Shown piece after piece: positions 44,211 through 51,436 of a DNA stretch of 64,000 bases (position 1 is the stretch's first letter; each line of letters starts with the position of its first letter). The notes beneath the pieces were generated by a model. That model was not told where the DNA came from. It saw only the letters and a list, made by a program, of their open reading frames with translations, and searched no databases. The translations under genes and the position numbers were made by a program. The DNA is taken from positions 124,001-188,000 of the forward strand of contig CAWDOA010000008.1 in assembly GCA_963803875.1 (NCBI GenBank), written 5' to 3'. This DNA comes from JABDIY01 sp963803875 (GTDB taxonomy: Bacteria > Actinomycetota > Acidimicrobiia > Acidimicrobiales > SZUA-35).

Positions 44211-45727
44211 CGGGCCACAGCAACAGTGGCCAACGGCGAACGCAGCGCCAGCGCACTGTCGATCAGCTGCTCGTCGAGGGCGTCGGGTGGAGACTCCATC
44301 AAGTCGGCGATGGTGCGGGCGACGAGTCGTACTCGATGCAGCCCTCGACCGGTCAGCTCGCCCTTCGCCAAGGCGTGATGCAGCAGTGCCCGCCCGCTCG
44401 CTGTGAGCGGTGCTACGTCATCGATGCGATCAGGGGGAACGAGCGCGTTGGCAACTACCCCTCGTTCTGTGGCGAATTGGCGGATCCTGGCCACCCGGCG
44501 GGCAACAACCTCGGTCCCCTCTTCGGACCCACCGCTGCTCAGGAGTGTCACCGGATCCGGCGGAACCACATGGACGCGGAGGTCGAAGCGGTCGAGCAAC
44601 GGACCTGAGAGCCTCCTGAGGTAACGAGCCTTGGCTGCGTCGGAGCAGCGACACGAATCGGACGATCGTCCGTATCCGCACGGACACGGGTTGGTGGCGG
44701 CGACGAGTTGAAACCTCGCCGGCATCACCCGAGGCCCGCTGAGTCGACCCACGCGAATCCGCCCTTCCTCCAATGGCTGCCGAAGCGCCTCCAGAACCGG
44801 CACCGAGAACTCGCCCAGCTCGTCCAGAAACAGGATGCCGCCGTGAGCGACAGATACTTCGCCCGGGCGAACAGCTGCGCCGCCCCCACCGATCAGAGCT
44901 GCAGCAGACGCTGCGTGATGGGGTGCCCTGAACGGTGGGGTCCGCACCAGCCCACCTGGCGGGAGTGGGATACCGGCTGCGGAATGGATCCGAGTTGCGA
45001 CGATTGCGTCGTCGTCGCTGAGCTCGGGGAGCAATGACGTGAGGCGATTGGCGAGCATTGTCTTGCCCGAGCCCGGTGGCCCCACGAACAAGATGTGATG
45101 TCCGCCTGCGGCCGCTACCTCCAAGGCGAAGCGGCCGGTCTCCTGGCCACGCACGTCGGCGAATTCGAGGCGCATGCGATCGGCCTGGTCTTCTGGCAGC
45201 AGGGTCGGTCGGGCCGGAGCCGGGCCCGAGCCATTGAGGGCGTGGGCCAGTTCGAGCACGGATCTCACGATGCGTATCTCGCCGGGTCGAATGAGCGCGA
45301 CCTCAGCCCGATTTCCGGCCGGAGCCAGAAACTCGGCTCCTTCGCAGGCCGAGGCCACGATGATCATGCCCGGAACCGGCCGAATGCTGCCGTCGAGACC
45401 CAGTTCGCCCGCCATCCCGAGGTCGGCCACCGCCTCAGCCGGTAGTTGACCGTCGGCGATCAAGACGGCAATGGCGATCGGCAGATCCAGGCCAGTGCCC
45501 TGTTTGCGCACATTGCTTGGGGCGAGGTTGACCGTGACACGGCGCTGGGGCCAACGCAGACCGCTGTTTGCCAACGCTGCTCGCACCCGGTCTCGGGACT
45601 CTCGACAGGCGGCATCTGGCATGCCAACAACCGAATAGGACGGCAACCCGTCCCGAACGTCGACTTCAACCCGCACCGGGATGCCGTCTACTCCGTCGAC
45701 GACAGCCGAATGCACCGTGGCCAGCAT
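44207..45727 (-). CDS. comM: YifB/ComM family Mg-chelatase-like AAA+ ATPase
   Basis: ComM is a hexameric helicase promoting branch migration during transformation. From MLATVHSAVVDGVDGIPVRV at 45727 (the 21 residues of the longer frame are not family-like): SYSVVGMPDAACRESRDRVR AALANSG, RVTVNLAPSNVRKQGTGLDL PIAIAVL, Walker A FVGPPGSGKTMLANRL, Walker B GGILFLDELGEFSVPVLEAL RQPLEEG, FQLVAATNPCPCGY with the Cys group SSDSCRCSDAAKARYLRRLS GPLLDRFDL. The C-terminus ends VARTIADLMESPPDALDEQL. About 506 residues, as usual. Confidence 0.94.
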   Translation of the reverse strand: MLATVHSAVVDGVDGIPVRVEVDVRDGLPSYSVVGMPDAACRESRDRVRAALANSGLRWPQRRVTVNLAPSNVRKQGTGLDLPIAIAVLIADGQLPAEAVADLGMAGELGLDGSIRPVPGMIIVASACEGAEFLAPAGNRAEVALIRPGEIRIVRSVLELAHALNGSGPAPARPTLLPEDQADRMRLEFADVRGQETGRFALEVAAAGGHHILFVGPPGSGKTMLANRLTSLLPELSDDDAIVATRIHSAAGIPLPPGGLVRTPPFRAPHHAASAAALIGGGGAAVRPGEVSVAHGGILFLDELGEFSVPVLEALRQPLEEGRIRVGRLSGPRVMPARFQLVAATNPCPCGYGRSSDSCRCSDAAKARYLRRLSGPLLDRFDLRVHVVPPDPVTLLSSGGSEEGTEVVARRVARIRQFATERGVVANALVPPDRIDDVAPLTASGRALLHHALAKGELTGRGLHRVRLVARTIADLMESPPDALDEQLIDSALALRSPLATVAVAR

Positions 45728-45800
45728 GGCGGCCTTTCTCTTCTTCGGTTGTACGCCGCCCGTGGCGGCCGCTCGGACCCTGCTGGTCAAGTTAGGCAGC

Positions 45801-45848
45801 TTGAAACTGCTTTCCCCATACGTTATCTACGTTTGTTTACGCAAACAA
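45801..45848 (+). promoter_or_regulatory. Candidate promoter with palindromic operator ahead of the glycosyltransferase gene
   Basis: TTGAAA (45801-45806), 17 bases, TATCTA (45824-45829) fits a housekeeping sigma promoter on the plus strand. Just after it, TTGTTT (45833-45838), ACGC, AAACAA (45843-45848) is a perfect palindrome that would cover the transcription start. The region is AT-richer than its surroundings. It lies between the divergent comM and the gene starting at 45939. Confidence 0.5.
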
Positions 45849-45938
45849 CCTCGGATCGTCAGCCCACCCGGTTCGATGGGAACGACGAAACCGAGTCCGT
45901 TTCGGCCGAGTCCGTCACCGCCGAGTACCGTTCCAGCA

Positions 45939-47157
45939 ATGTCTGGACTTCCCGAACCCATCGCACAGCTCGTCACGGACTCACCCACCGTCACCGAGGC
46001 CTACGACACCTCCACGCCATCCTTCGCAGAATACGTCGATCGCGTCGAAGGGGTCTTCACCGACGGAGCCGCCGGATCGATTCGGGAGATCGATCAACTC
46101 ATCCGACGGGAGGCGGCCGATGCAGTCGGCCTTCGAATCGCACTCAAGATCGCCGATTCACGGGCGGCGATCCGTTCGCTGTCCGAGCCGGCCACTGTCA
46201 CCTTGCTGAACCCGGTGTACAAAGAAACAGGGCGAATGCAGCCGCGTTCGAACCACCCGCATGGCGAAGACTCGATCCGGTACAAGGCTGCTGCGCTGGA
46301 CCACATCACCAGCATCAACCCGGCCGTACACACCCGACTCGTCGTGATCGATGACGGGTGCCCAGACGGATCGGGCACGATGGCGGCTGAGATTCTCGCC
46401 GGCATCGACGGTTGGCAGGACCGTCACGAAGTGCTCTTCCTCGAGCAAGGCGCGGGAGCTCGGAGATCCCGACATACCGCCCGGGCTCACCGCCAAGGAC
46501 GGAGCGCGACGCAGCGTCAAAGGCGGCGCGGTGCTCTACGGCATGCGAAAGGCCCTCCGGTTCGACAGCGACTCCCGCCACGTGATCGTCGACAACGACG
46601 CCGATCTGTCGATCCTGCCCGATCAAATCGGCCTGCTACTGCGGGGGATCGTCGACGAAGGGCTCGGCGTGGTGGCCGGCTCGCGCCGGGAACCGGACTC
46701 GGTCGCCTTGATCGGAGAATCTCGAGACCACCGCGGTTCGTTGTTCATCCGGATCTGGCAACACCTGCTCCCCCAGCTCGCCGAACGGATTGTCGACACC
46801 AACCGTGCCTTCAAGGCGTTCGATTCCGAGGTGCTGGCTCGCATTGTCGACGACGTGCAGGTCTACACGTTTCCGTACCAGATCGAGATCCTGCAAGCTG
46901 CGGTGTCCCGCGGCACTCCTCCCACCGCAATCGGAATCGGCTACATCGACTCCGAAGCGGCCTCGACCCAGCAGGGAGACTCGATCACCGAAACATATAT
47001 CGACCAGATCCGGCAGATCATCGACATCGCACAGCGCTACGGAACAGTTCCATCCGATGACGCACTCATCGGATTCATGAACGACGTCGACGACCGCACG
47101 TGGCTGCAGTTCGAGCAGGATCCACCACGAGAGCTCCTGGACATCCTGGGCCACTGA
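45939..47157 (+). CDS. Glycosyltransferase family 2-like protein (one frameshift)
   Basis: About 405 residues after repair. ATG at 45939 opens MSGLPEPIAQLVTDSPTVTE; a helical N-terminal part is followed by a GT-A fold: ATVTLLNPVYKETG, RLVVIDDGCPDGSGTMAAEI. At 46446 one extra base breaks the frame; removing it gives LFLEKARELGDPDIPPGLTA, then VKGGAVLYGMRKALRF, VIVDNDADLSILPDQIGLLL with the metal-binding acidic motif, GVVAGSRREPDSV, IVDTNRAFKAFDSEVL. This order resembles dolichyl-phosphate-type and other family 2 transferases. Acceptor and donor are unknown. A candidate promoter lies at 45801-45829. It converges on the small gene at 47166. Confidence 0.7.
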
Positions 47158-47165
47158 CGGTTGAT

Positions 47166-47459
47166 TCAGCGTCGTTCCCAACACCCTCGATGCCAGTGCC
47201 GGCGGAGATCTGGAGTGCTGGTCGGAACCGCCACCACATGCCCCAGGCCCGCTGGGATCTCCCGTTGACATCCGGGGCACATGTACGACTTGGAGGCTTC
47301 GGACTCTTGCACGAAGGTGATCGTTGTGTCGGCGGCATCGGAGGGATCCTTCAGAGTTCGGGGACCCTTCAGCTTGGGTTTGCCAGTGCTCTTGGGGCCG
47401 GCCTTGGTCCGTTTTGGTTTCGGCGGGGCCGGCTTCCGGTGCCGATTTCGCTTCGGCAT
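47166..47459 (-). CDS. Small actinobacterial zinc-ribbon-like protein
   Basis: A 97-residue protein with a very basic, Pro/Lys-rich N-terminus (residues 1-40) and a compact C-terminal motif CPGCQREIPAGLGHVVAVPT followed by DLRRHWHRGCW. The Cys-x2-Cys and His/Cys pairs suggest a zinc site. I recognise the CPGC...HVVA...RRHWHxxCW pattern as a small conserved actinobacterial protein of unknown function, sometimes labelled ATP/GTP-binding without evidence. It begins four bases after the stop of the 36-residue membrane peptide gene, so the two are probably one transcript. Confidence 0.7.
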   Translation of the reverse strand: MPKRNRHRKPAPPKPKRTKAGPKSTGKPKLKGPRTLKDPSDAADTTITFVQESEASKSYMCPGCQREIPAGLGHVVAVPTSTPDLRRHWHRGCWERR

Positions 47460-47463
47460 CTCT

Positions 47464-47574
47464 TCAGGCGAGCAGAGCCCAGACGATGAGCCCTACGACG
47501 ATCGCAGTCCCGAAGGCGACATAGACATAGTCGAAGTTGCTCTTCCGGCGGGGCCGGGTTGGATCCATTCCCAT
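47464..47574 (-). CDS. 36-residue single-helix membrane peptide
   Basis: ATG at 47574 to TGA at 47464 encodes a basic N-terminus (DPTRPRRKSNFDYVYVAFG) and one membrane helix (TAIVVGLIVWALLA) ending the protein. This is the layout of small actinobacterial membrane peptides. It is too short for usual gene finders but lies four bases before the zinc-ribbon-like gene on the same strand and has clean codon use. Function is unknown. Confidence 0.6.
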   Translation of the reverse strand: MGMDPTRPRRKSNFDYVYVAFGTAIVVGLIVWALLA

Positions 47575-47651
47575 TGTTCACTGCCTCCGCCCCCAGCCTA
47601 GCTGTGGCGGACCATTGCGGGGTTTGGAAGTCGCCAACCTAGAGTTCGACG

Positions 47652-48437
47652 ATGGAGACTCTGCTGGTAGACCGGGCCGACGACATCGTCACGATCACAC
47701 TGAATCAACCGGCGAAGAAGAACGCCATAAGCCCTGAGATGTGGCTCGGCCTCCTCGAGAACTTCCAGGAGCTGCGGCGCGACCTGTCGGTGCGAGTGGT
47801 GATCATTACCGGCGCGGGCGACGGATTCTGTTCCGGTGCCGATGTGTCCGCCTTCCACGGGCCAAAGGAAGGCGAACATCCTCCCCATCCTCTGCACGCG
47901 ATGCGCCAGACCAAAGACATCGCTCTGGCGATGCATGAGCTTCCGATGCCAACAATTGCGAAGGTCAATGGAGTGGCAGCAGGCGCAGGCTGCAACCTGG
48001 CGCTGGGCTGCGACCTCATCGTGGCATCGGATCGGGCTCGGTTCAGCGAGATCTTCCCTCGCCGTGCCCTGTCGCTCGACTTTGGTGGATCCTGGGTTCT
48101 GCCCCGACTCATCGGACTGCACAAAGCAAAAGAACTGGCGTTCTTCGGCGACATCATCGATGCAGCCGAAGCAAACGCGATGGGTCTGGTGAATAGGGTT
48201 GTGCCCCATGACGAGTTGGATGTCACAGTCGGCGCATGGGCCAATCGGCTCGCCGCCGGGCCACCATTGGCGTTGACGCAAACGAAATCGATGCTCAACA
48301 AGTCGATGGGGATGTCAATGGAGGAAGCATTAGATGTCGAAGCTGCAGCACAGGCGATCAACCTCAACACCCGGGACAATCGCGAATCCGCTGAAGCGTT
48401 CTTCGAAAAGCGTGAAGCTGTCTTCGAAGGCCGGTAA
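47652..48437 (+). CDS. Enoyl-CoA hydratase/isomerase family protein
   Basis: A 261-residue crotonase-fold enzyme. METLLVDRADDIVTITLNQP AKKNAISPEM, VVIITGAGDGFCSGADVSAF (oxyanion-hole region), PTIAKVNGVAAGAGCNLALG CDLIVASDRARFSEIFPRRA LSLDFGGSWVLPRLIGLHKA KELAFFGDIIDAAEANAMGL VNRVVP are all canonical. Most members hydrate or isomerise enoyl-CoA in fatty-acid degradation; substrate is not determined. The Glu pair typical of hydratase activity is only partly matched (SEIFPRRA), so isomerase-like activity is possible. It ends 10 bases before the cytochrome gene. Confidence 0.88.
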   Translation: METLLVDRADDIVTITLNQPAKKNAISPEMWLGLLENFQELRRDLSVRVVIITGAGDGFCSGADVSAFHGPKEGEHPPHPLHAMRQTKDIALAMHELPMPTIAKVNGVAAGAGCNLALGCDLIVASDRARFSEIFPRRALSLDFGGSWVLPRLIGLHKAKELAFFGDIIDAAEANAMGLVNRVVPHDELDVTVGAWANRLAAGPPLALTQTKSMLNKSMGMSMEEALDVEAAAQAINLNTRDNRESAEAFFEKREAVFEGR

Positions 48438-48447
48438 CTCGAGGGTT

Positions 48448-48792
48448 TTGAGATCTGCAGTCATGGCGGTGCTGGCGATCGCCTTCACCGGCTGCATAGC
48501 GGACACCGCCGTGCCCGCACCTGCCGACGACGAGGTTCTTGTTCTCGGACAGACCATCTACACCAGCAACTGCGCCAGCTGTCATGGCGTTGAGGGCGCC
48601 GGCCGGCGGGGCGCAGCGCTCAACAACCCAGCGCTTCTCGAGGCGTACCCTGAACCGGCCGATCTACGAGAGGTGATCGCAGTTGGGCGGCGGACAATGC
48701 CCGGGTTCGAGGGCCGACTCACCGACGAGCAGCTCGACGCGGTGGTCCGTTACACCCGCGAGGTCCTGGGAAACGCGGCGACCGGCGAATAG
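48448..48792 (+). CDS. Lipoprotein c-type cytochrome (single heme)
   Basis: A short exported cytochrome c. TTG at 48448 (or ATG at 48463) starts RSAVMAVLAIAFTGC, a lipoprotein-type signal with the lipobox Cys. The heme-binding motif is NCASCHGVEGAGRRGAAL and the distal Met lies in VGRRTMPGFEGRLTDEQLDA VVRYTREVL, as in class I cytochromes. About 115 residues. The open frame extends back to 48334 inside the hydratase gene, but that part lacks a signal peptide and is rejected. The redox partner is unknown. Confidence 0.8.
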   Translation: MRSAVMAVLAIAFTGCIADTAVPAPADDEVLVLGQTIYTSNCASCHGVEGAGRRGAALNNPALLEAYPEPADLREVIAVGRRTMPGFEGRLTDEQLDAVVRYTREVLGNAATGE

Positions 48793-48806
48793 CCGAACCG
48801 GCATCT

Positions 48807-49154
48807 TCAGAAGGCGTTCTTGTATGGCGTGATGTTGCCACGACCATCAACATCGATGACATCAAACCGGAGCCGCCGTGATCGGGTTCCCGACGCCTTC
48901 AACCAGAGCACCGCCAGCGTTCGAAGACGACGTTGTTTGGCCGGTGTCACCGCCTCGGCGCCGGTCCCGAATCGTGCTGAGGATCTCGTCTTCACCTCGA
49001 CGAAGACGATCTCACCATTCCGCCGGCACACCAGATCGAGTTCACCTTCCTTCACGCGCCAATTGCGAGCGAGCAGCTCATAGCCGTGGCTGCGATAGAA
49101 ACGGGCAGCGGCATCCTCCCCGGAGGCACCGAGTCGTTGACGGGCATTTGGCAT
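48807..49154 (-). CDS. yraN: YraN/UPF0102 family protein
   Basis: About 115 residues, starting MPNARQRLGASGEDAAARFY at 49154. RSHGYELLARNWRVKEGELD LVCRRNGEIVFVEVKTRSSA RFGTGAEAVTPAKQRRL is the complete UPF0102 nuclease-like core (GELD...EVKxR). Function is not proven; the fold is that of PD-(D/E)xK nucleases. In actinobacteria it follows DUF2469 and precedes comM; here a block of unrelated genes separates it from comM. Confidence 0.92.
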   Translation of the reverse strand: MPNARQRLGASGEDAAARFYRSHGYELLARNWRVKEGELDLVCRRNGEIVFVEVKTRSSARFGTGAEAVTPAKQRRLRTLAVLWLKASGTRSRRLRFDVIDVDGRGNITPYKNAF

Positions 49155-49192
49155 TGCGGACACCCCAAGAGGATGTGGCGGAGCCCAGTGGA

Positions 49193-49480
49193 TCAGATCT
49201 CGGGCACCGGTAGTTCTTCGACGGTGACGCCGCGTGTGCTGGCCACCTTGACGCTGGCAAGGAACCTGGTCTTGCGATACATGTCCCACACCCAGCAGTC
49301 GGTGAGTGCGTATTCGATGAAGGGGTCGGCGGGGGACGACGTCCGCTCGACTGAGTTGGCGAGGTAGAACCGACGTTCGGTCTCCACGACGTACTTGAAC
49401 ATGGTAATGACGTCGCGATATTCGGTGAAGAGCGCAAGCTCTATCTCCGACTCATACCGCTCCAGATCCTCAGAACTCAT
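49193..49480 (-). CDS. DUF2469 family protein
   Basis: A 95-residue protein with the actinobacterial DUF2469 pattern: MSSEDLERYESEIELALFTE YRDVITMFKYVVETERRFYL AN, and DCWVWDMYRKTRFLASVKV ASTRGVTVEEL. The function is unknown. It is nearly universal in actinobacteria at this locus, after rnhB, which is not present here. yraN starts 38 bases downstream. Confidence 0.92.
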   Translation of the reverse strand: MSSEDLERYESEIELALFTEYRDVITMFKYVVETERRFYLANSVERTSSPADPFIEYALTDCWVWDMYRKTRFLASVKVASTRGVTVEELPVPEI

Positions 49481-49511
49481 TCACTCCCTCCGGGAGGGAA
49501 AGCACGGGAGA

Positions 49512-49859
49512 CTATTGTTCGCGCTTCTCTTTGATCTTGGCGGCCTTGCCGATCCGATCACGCAAGTAGTAGAGCTTGGCCCGGCGCACGTTGCCACGGG
49601 TCACGACCTCGATCTTTTCGATGATGGGCGAGTGGGCCGGGAACGTACGTTCAACGCCGACACCGAAGCTCAGCTTGCGAACGGTGAAGGACTCGCGGAT
49701 GCCGTCGCCGCGCATGGCGATGACAGCGCCCTGGAAGACCTGGGTACGGGTGCGGTTGCCTTCGATGACCTGTACGTGAACCTTCACCGTGTCACCAGGG
49801 TGGATCTCGGGATGGTCGTCTCTGAGCTGTTCTTGCTCGATTTTTTGCATCAGATTCAT
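49512..49859 (-). CDS. rplS: 50S ribosomal protein L19
   Basis: L19 lies at the subunit interface. The 115-residue protein reads HPEIHPGDTVKVHVQVIEGN RTRTQVFQGAVIAMRGDGIR ESFTVRKLSFGVGVERTFPA HSPIIEKIEVVTRGNVRRAK LYYLRDRIGKAAKIKEKREQ in order, which matches L19 throughout. trmD, its usual upstream partner, is 3 kb away with three unrelated genes between. Confidence 0.96.
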   Translation of the reverse strand: MNLMQKIEQEQLRDDHPEIHPGDTVKVHVQVIEGNRTRTQVFQGAVIAMRGDGIRESFTVRKLSFGVGVERTFPAHSPIIEKIEVVTRGNVRRAKLYYLRDRIGKAAKIKEKREQ

Positions 49860-49921
49860 GGCAAAGTCCTCACGTTCAGCAGATAGAGGCTAGCGGTGCG
49901 CACTGCGGTGTCCACCACCCT

Positions 49922-49937
49922 CACGACTCGGGTCGTG
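49922..49937 (-). promoter_or_regulatory. Small hairpin before rplS
   Basis: CACGAC (49922-49927), loop TCGG, GTCGTG (49932-49937) lies between the CDP-alcohol transferase stop and the rplS start on the minus strand. It may terminate the former or belong to the rplS leader. Only six base pairs, so weak. Confidence 0.4.
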
Positions 49938-49956
49938 GATACCACCGGCGATGAAC

Positions 49957-50592
49957 TCACCGATCGGTGGTGCGGAGTTGCTGAGCGACGAAAACGATCC
50001 GCTGCACCACCGTGATGCCTACGACAGTTGCCCACACCCACAGGATTGTTCGAGCCCACTCTGGAAAGAGGAGCAGGATCACATATGCAATGATTGTCTC
50101 AGAGCCTTCGGCCAGTCCGGCTGGAAAGACGAGGCCACGCTCATCACCGCCATGCCGACGCCGTTCCGCCAGACTCGACCACGCCAGGAACGCTGCGCCG
50201 TTGAGGTAATAGGCGAGAAGCGTGATCAGCGCGGCGAGCCGTGCCTCGGGAATTGCGTATCCGACTGCCGCCACCACTCCCCCATAGATGGCGAAGTCGG
50301 CCATGATGTCCAAGAACGCGCCGAAATGGGTCGGCCCAACCGGACCGGCGCGGGCCACTGCGCCATCCAATCCGTCAGCGGCCCGATTCAGCAGCCAGAG
50401 CACGAGCCCGATCGTCCAATTCTCAGTAGCGATGGCCCAGCACGCGCCAGCACCGATCACGAACCCGAGCGCTGTGAGCGAGATCGGCGTCACTCCTGTT
50501 TCGCTGATGCGGCGACCGAGGGAGTCCAGCGGACCGTGTAGGTGGCGTCGAAACGACGAATCGAGCAACGAATCCCTCCGGGGGCTGTGCAC
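49957..50592 (-). CDS. CDP-alcohol phosphatidyltransferase family protein
   Basis: A 211-residue membrane enzyme of phospholipid synthesis. The signature D-x2-D-G-x2-A-R-x(n)-G-x3-D-x3-D is present as ADGLDGAVARAGPVGPTHFG AFLDIMAD (about residues 73-100), with one extra residue or two between AR and G compared with the consensus. About five membrane helices follow. The alcohol acceptor (glycerol phosphate, inositol phosphate or other) cannot be told. It lies after the TVP38-like gene on the same strand, 41 bases away. Confidence 0.85.
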   Translation of the reverse strand: MHSPRRDSLLDSSFRRHLHGPLDSLGRRISETGVTPISLTALGFVIGAGACWAIATENWTIGLVLWLLNRAADGLDGAVARAGPVGPTHFGAFLDIMADFAIYGGVVAAVGYAIPEARLAALITLLAYYLNGAAFLAWSSLAERRRHGGDERGLVFPAGLAEGSETIIAYVILLLFPEWARTILWVWATVVGITVVQRIVFVAQQLRTTDR

Positions 50593-50633
50593 ATCCCGCG
50601 GGAATCTTCGTCGGGGGCTTGAGCCTACTTTGT

Positions 50634-51317
50634 TCAGCCGTCGAGACCGGTCCCGATTTGTTCTGCGGTGGCCGACTGTCGATGGCCAGTACGCAGGCGG
50701 TGGGCAACGTACACACTGGCCATCAACGCCAGCGCCGCTGACGCCACCGACGCTGCGAAGCCGGGACTCGAGGGATCGTTGGCTCGACTGGCGAGGCTGG
50801 CCACGATGAGAGTTCCCGGGATCATCCCTACCGCTGTTCCCAGCAGGTAGCGCCCGAAGGTCAGACTCGACAAGCCGGCGGCATAGTTGAGGGCGTTGAA
50901 CGGCACGATGGGAAGCAGTCGCAGCACGGTTATCCCCAGCAGGCCCCGCTCCTCGATCAGCCGATCAGCGGTCTCCGCAACGTTTCCGAGAATGGCCACT
51001 GCACCATCCCGGCCAATCGCTCTGGCAACGCCAAAGGCCAAACACGCCCCAATGGTTGCGCCTACGAGCGCGGTGGCAAAGCCGGTCCACATTCCAAATA
51101 CCGCACCAGCCGCCACGGTTCCAATGGAACCGGGGAGCATGAACACGATCAGAACCACATAGACGAACACGAAAGCGACAGGGCCCCAGCGCGAATCGGC
51201 CGCAGACTCCAACCATTCCATGGTGGTGTCCGTCCCGAACAGCCCAACGGCCACTGCCACCACAGCCAAAAGGGCCAGCAGTACCGCCAACCGAACGATC
51301 GCCAACCTGGTAGTCAA
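50634..51317 (-). CDS. TVP38/TMEM64-family (DedA superfamily) membrane protein
   Basis: A 227-residue polytopic protein. The family core VVLIVFMLPGSIGTVAAGAV FGMWTGFATALVGATIGACL AFGVARAIGRD, then ITVLRLLPIVPFNALNYAAG LSSLTFGRYLLGTAVGMIPG TLI, is complete. Members are proposed lipid scramblases or transporters, but function in bacteria is not settled. Five to six membrane helices. It diverges from the DddP homologue at 51437. Confidence 0.9.
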   Translation of the reverse strand: MTTRLAIVRLAVLLALLAVVAVAVGLFGTDTTMEWLESAADSRWGPVAFVFVYVVLIVFMLPGSIGTVAAGAVFGMWTGFATALVGATIGACLAFGVARAIGRDGAVAILGNVAETADRLIEERGLLGITVLRLLPIVPFNALNYAAGLSSLTFGRYLLGTAVGMIPGTLIVASLASRANDPSSPGFAASVASAALALMASVYVAHRLRTGHRQSATAEQIGTGLDG

Positions 51318-51436
51318 CAGCGCCGGTCCTTCCGGAGATGACCAACTGAATCCATCGGTCCGGCGGGCACGCTCATGGAATGATCATGCCGCGAATCTCG
51401 TTTCACTGCGTCGGATGCGTATGAAACACTGGCCTG

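Noticed and set aside
49480..49511. Terminator hairpin TCCCTCC/GGAGGGA between rplS and DUF2469
   Set aside because: The short stem overlaps the purine-rich ribosome site of DUF2469 and has no T-run; more likely a ribosome site by chance palindromic.
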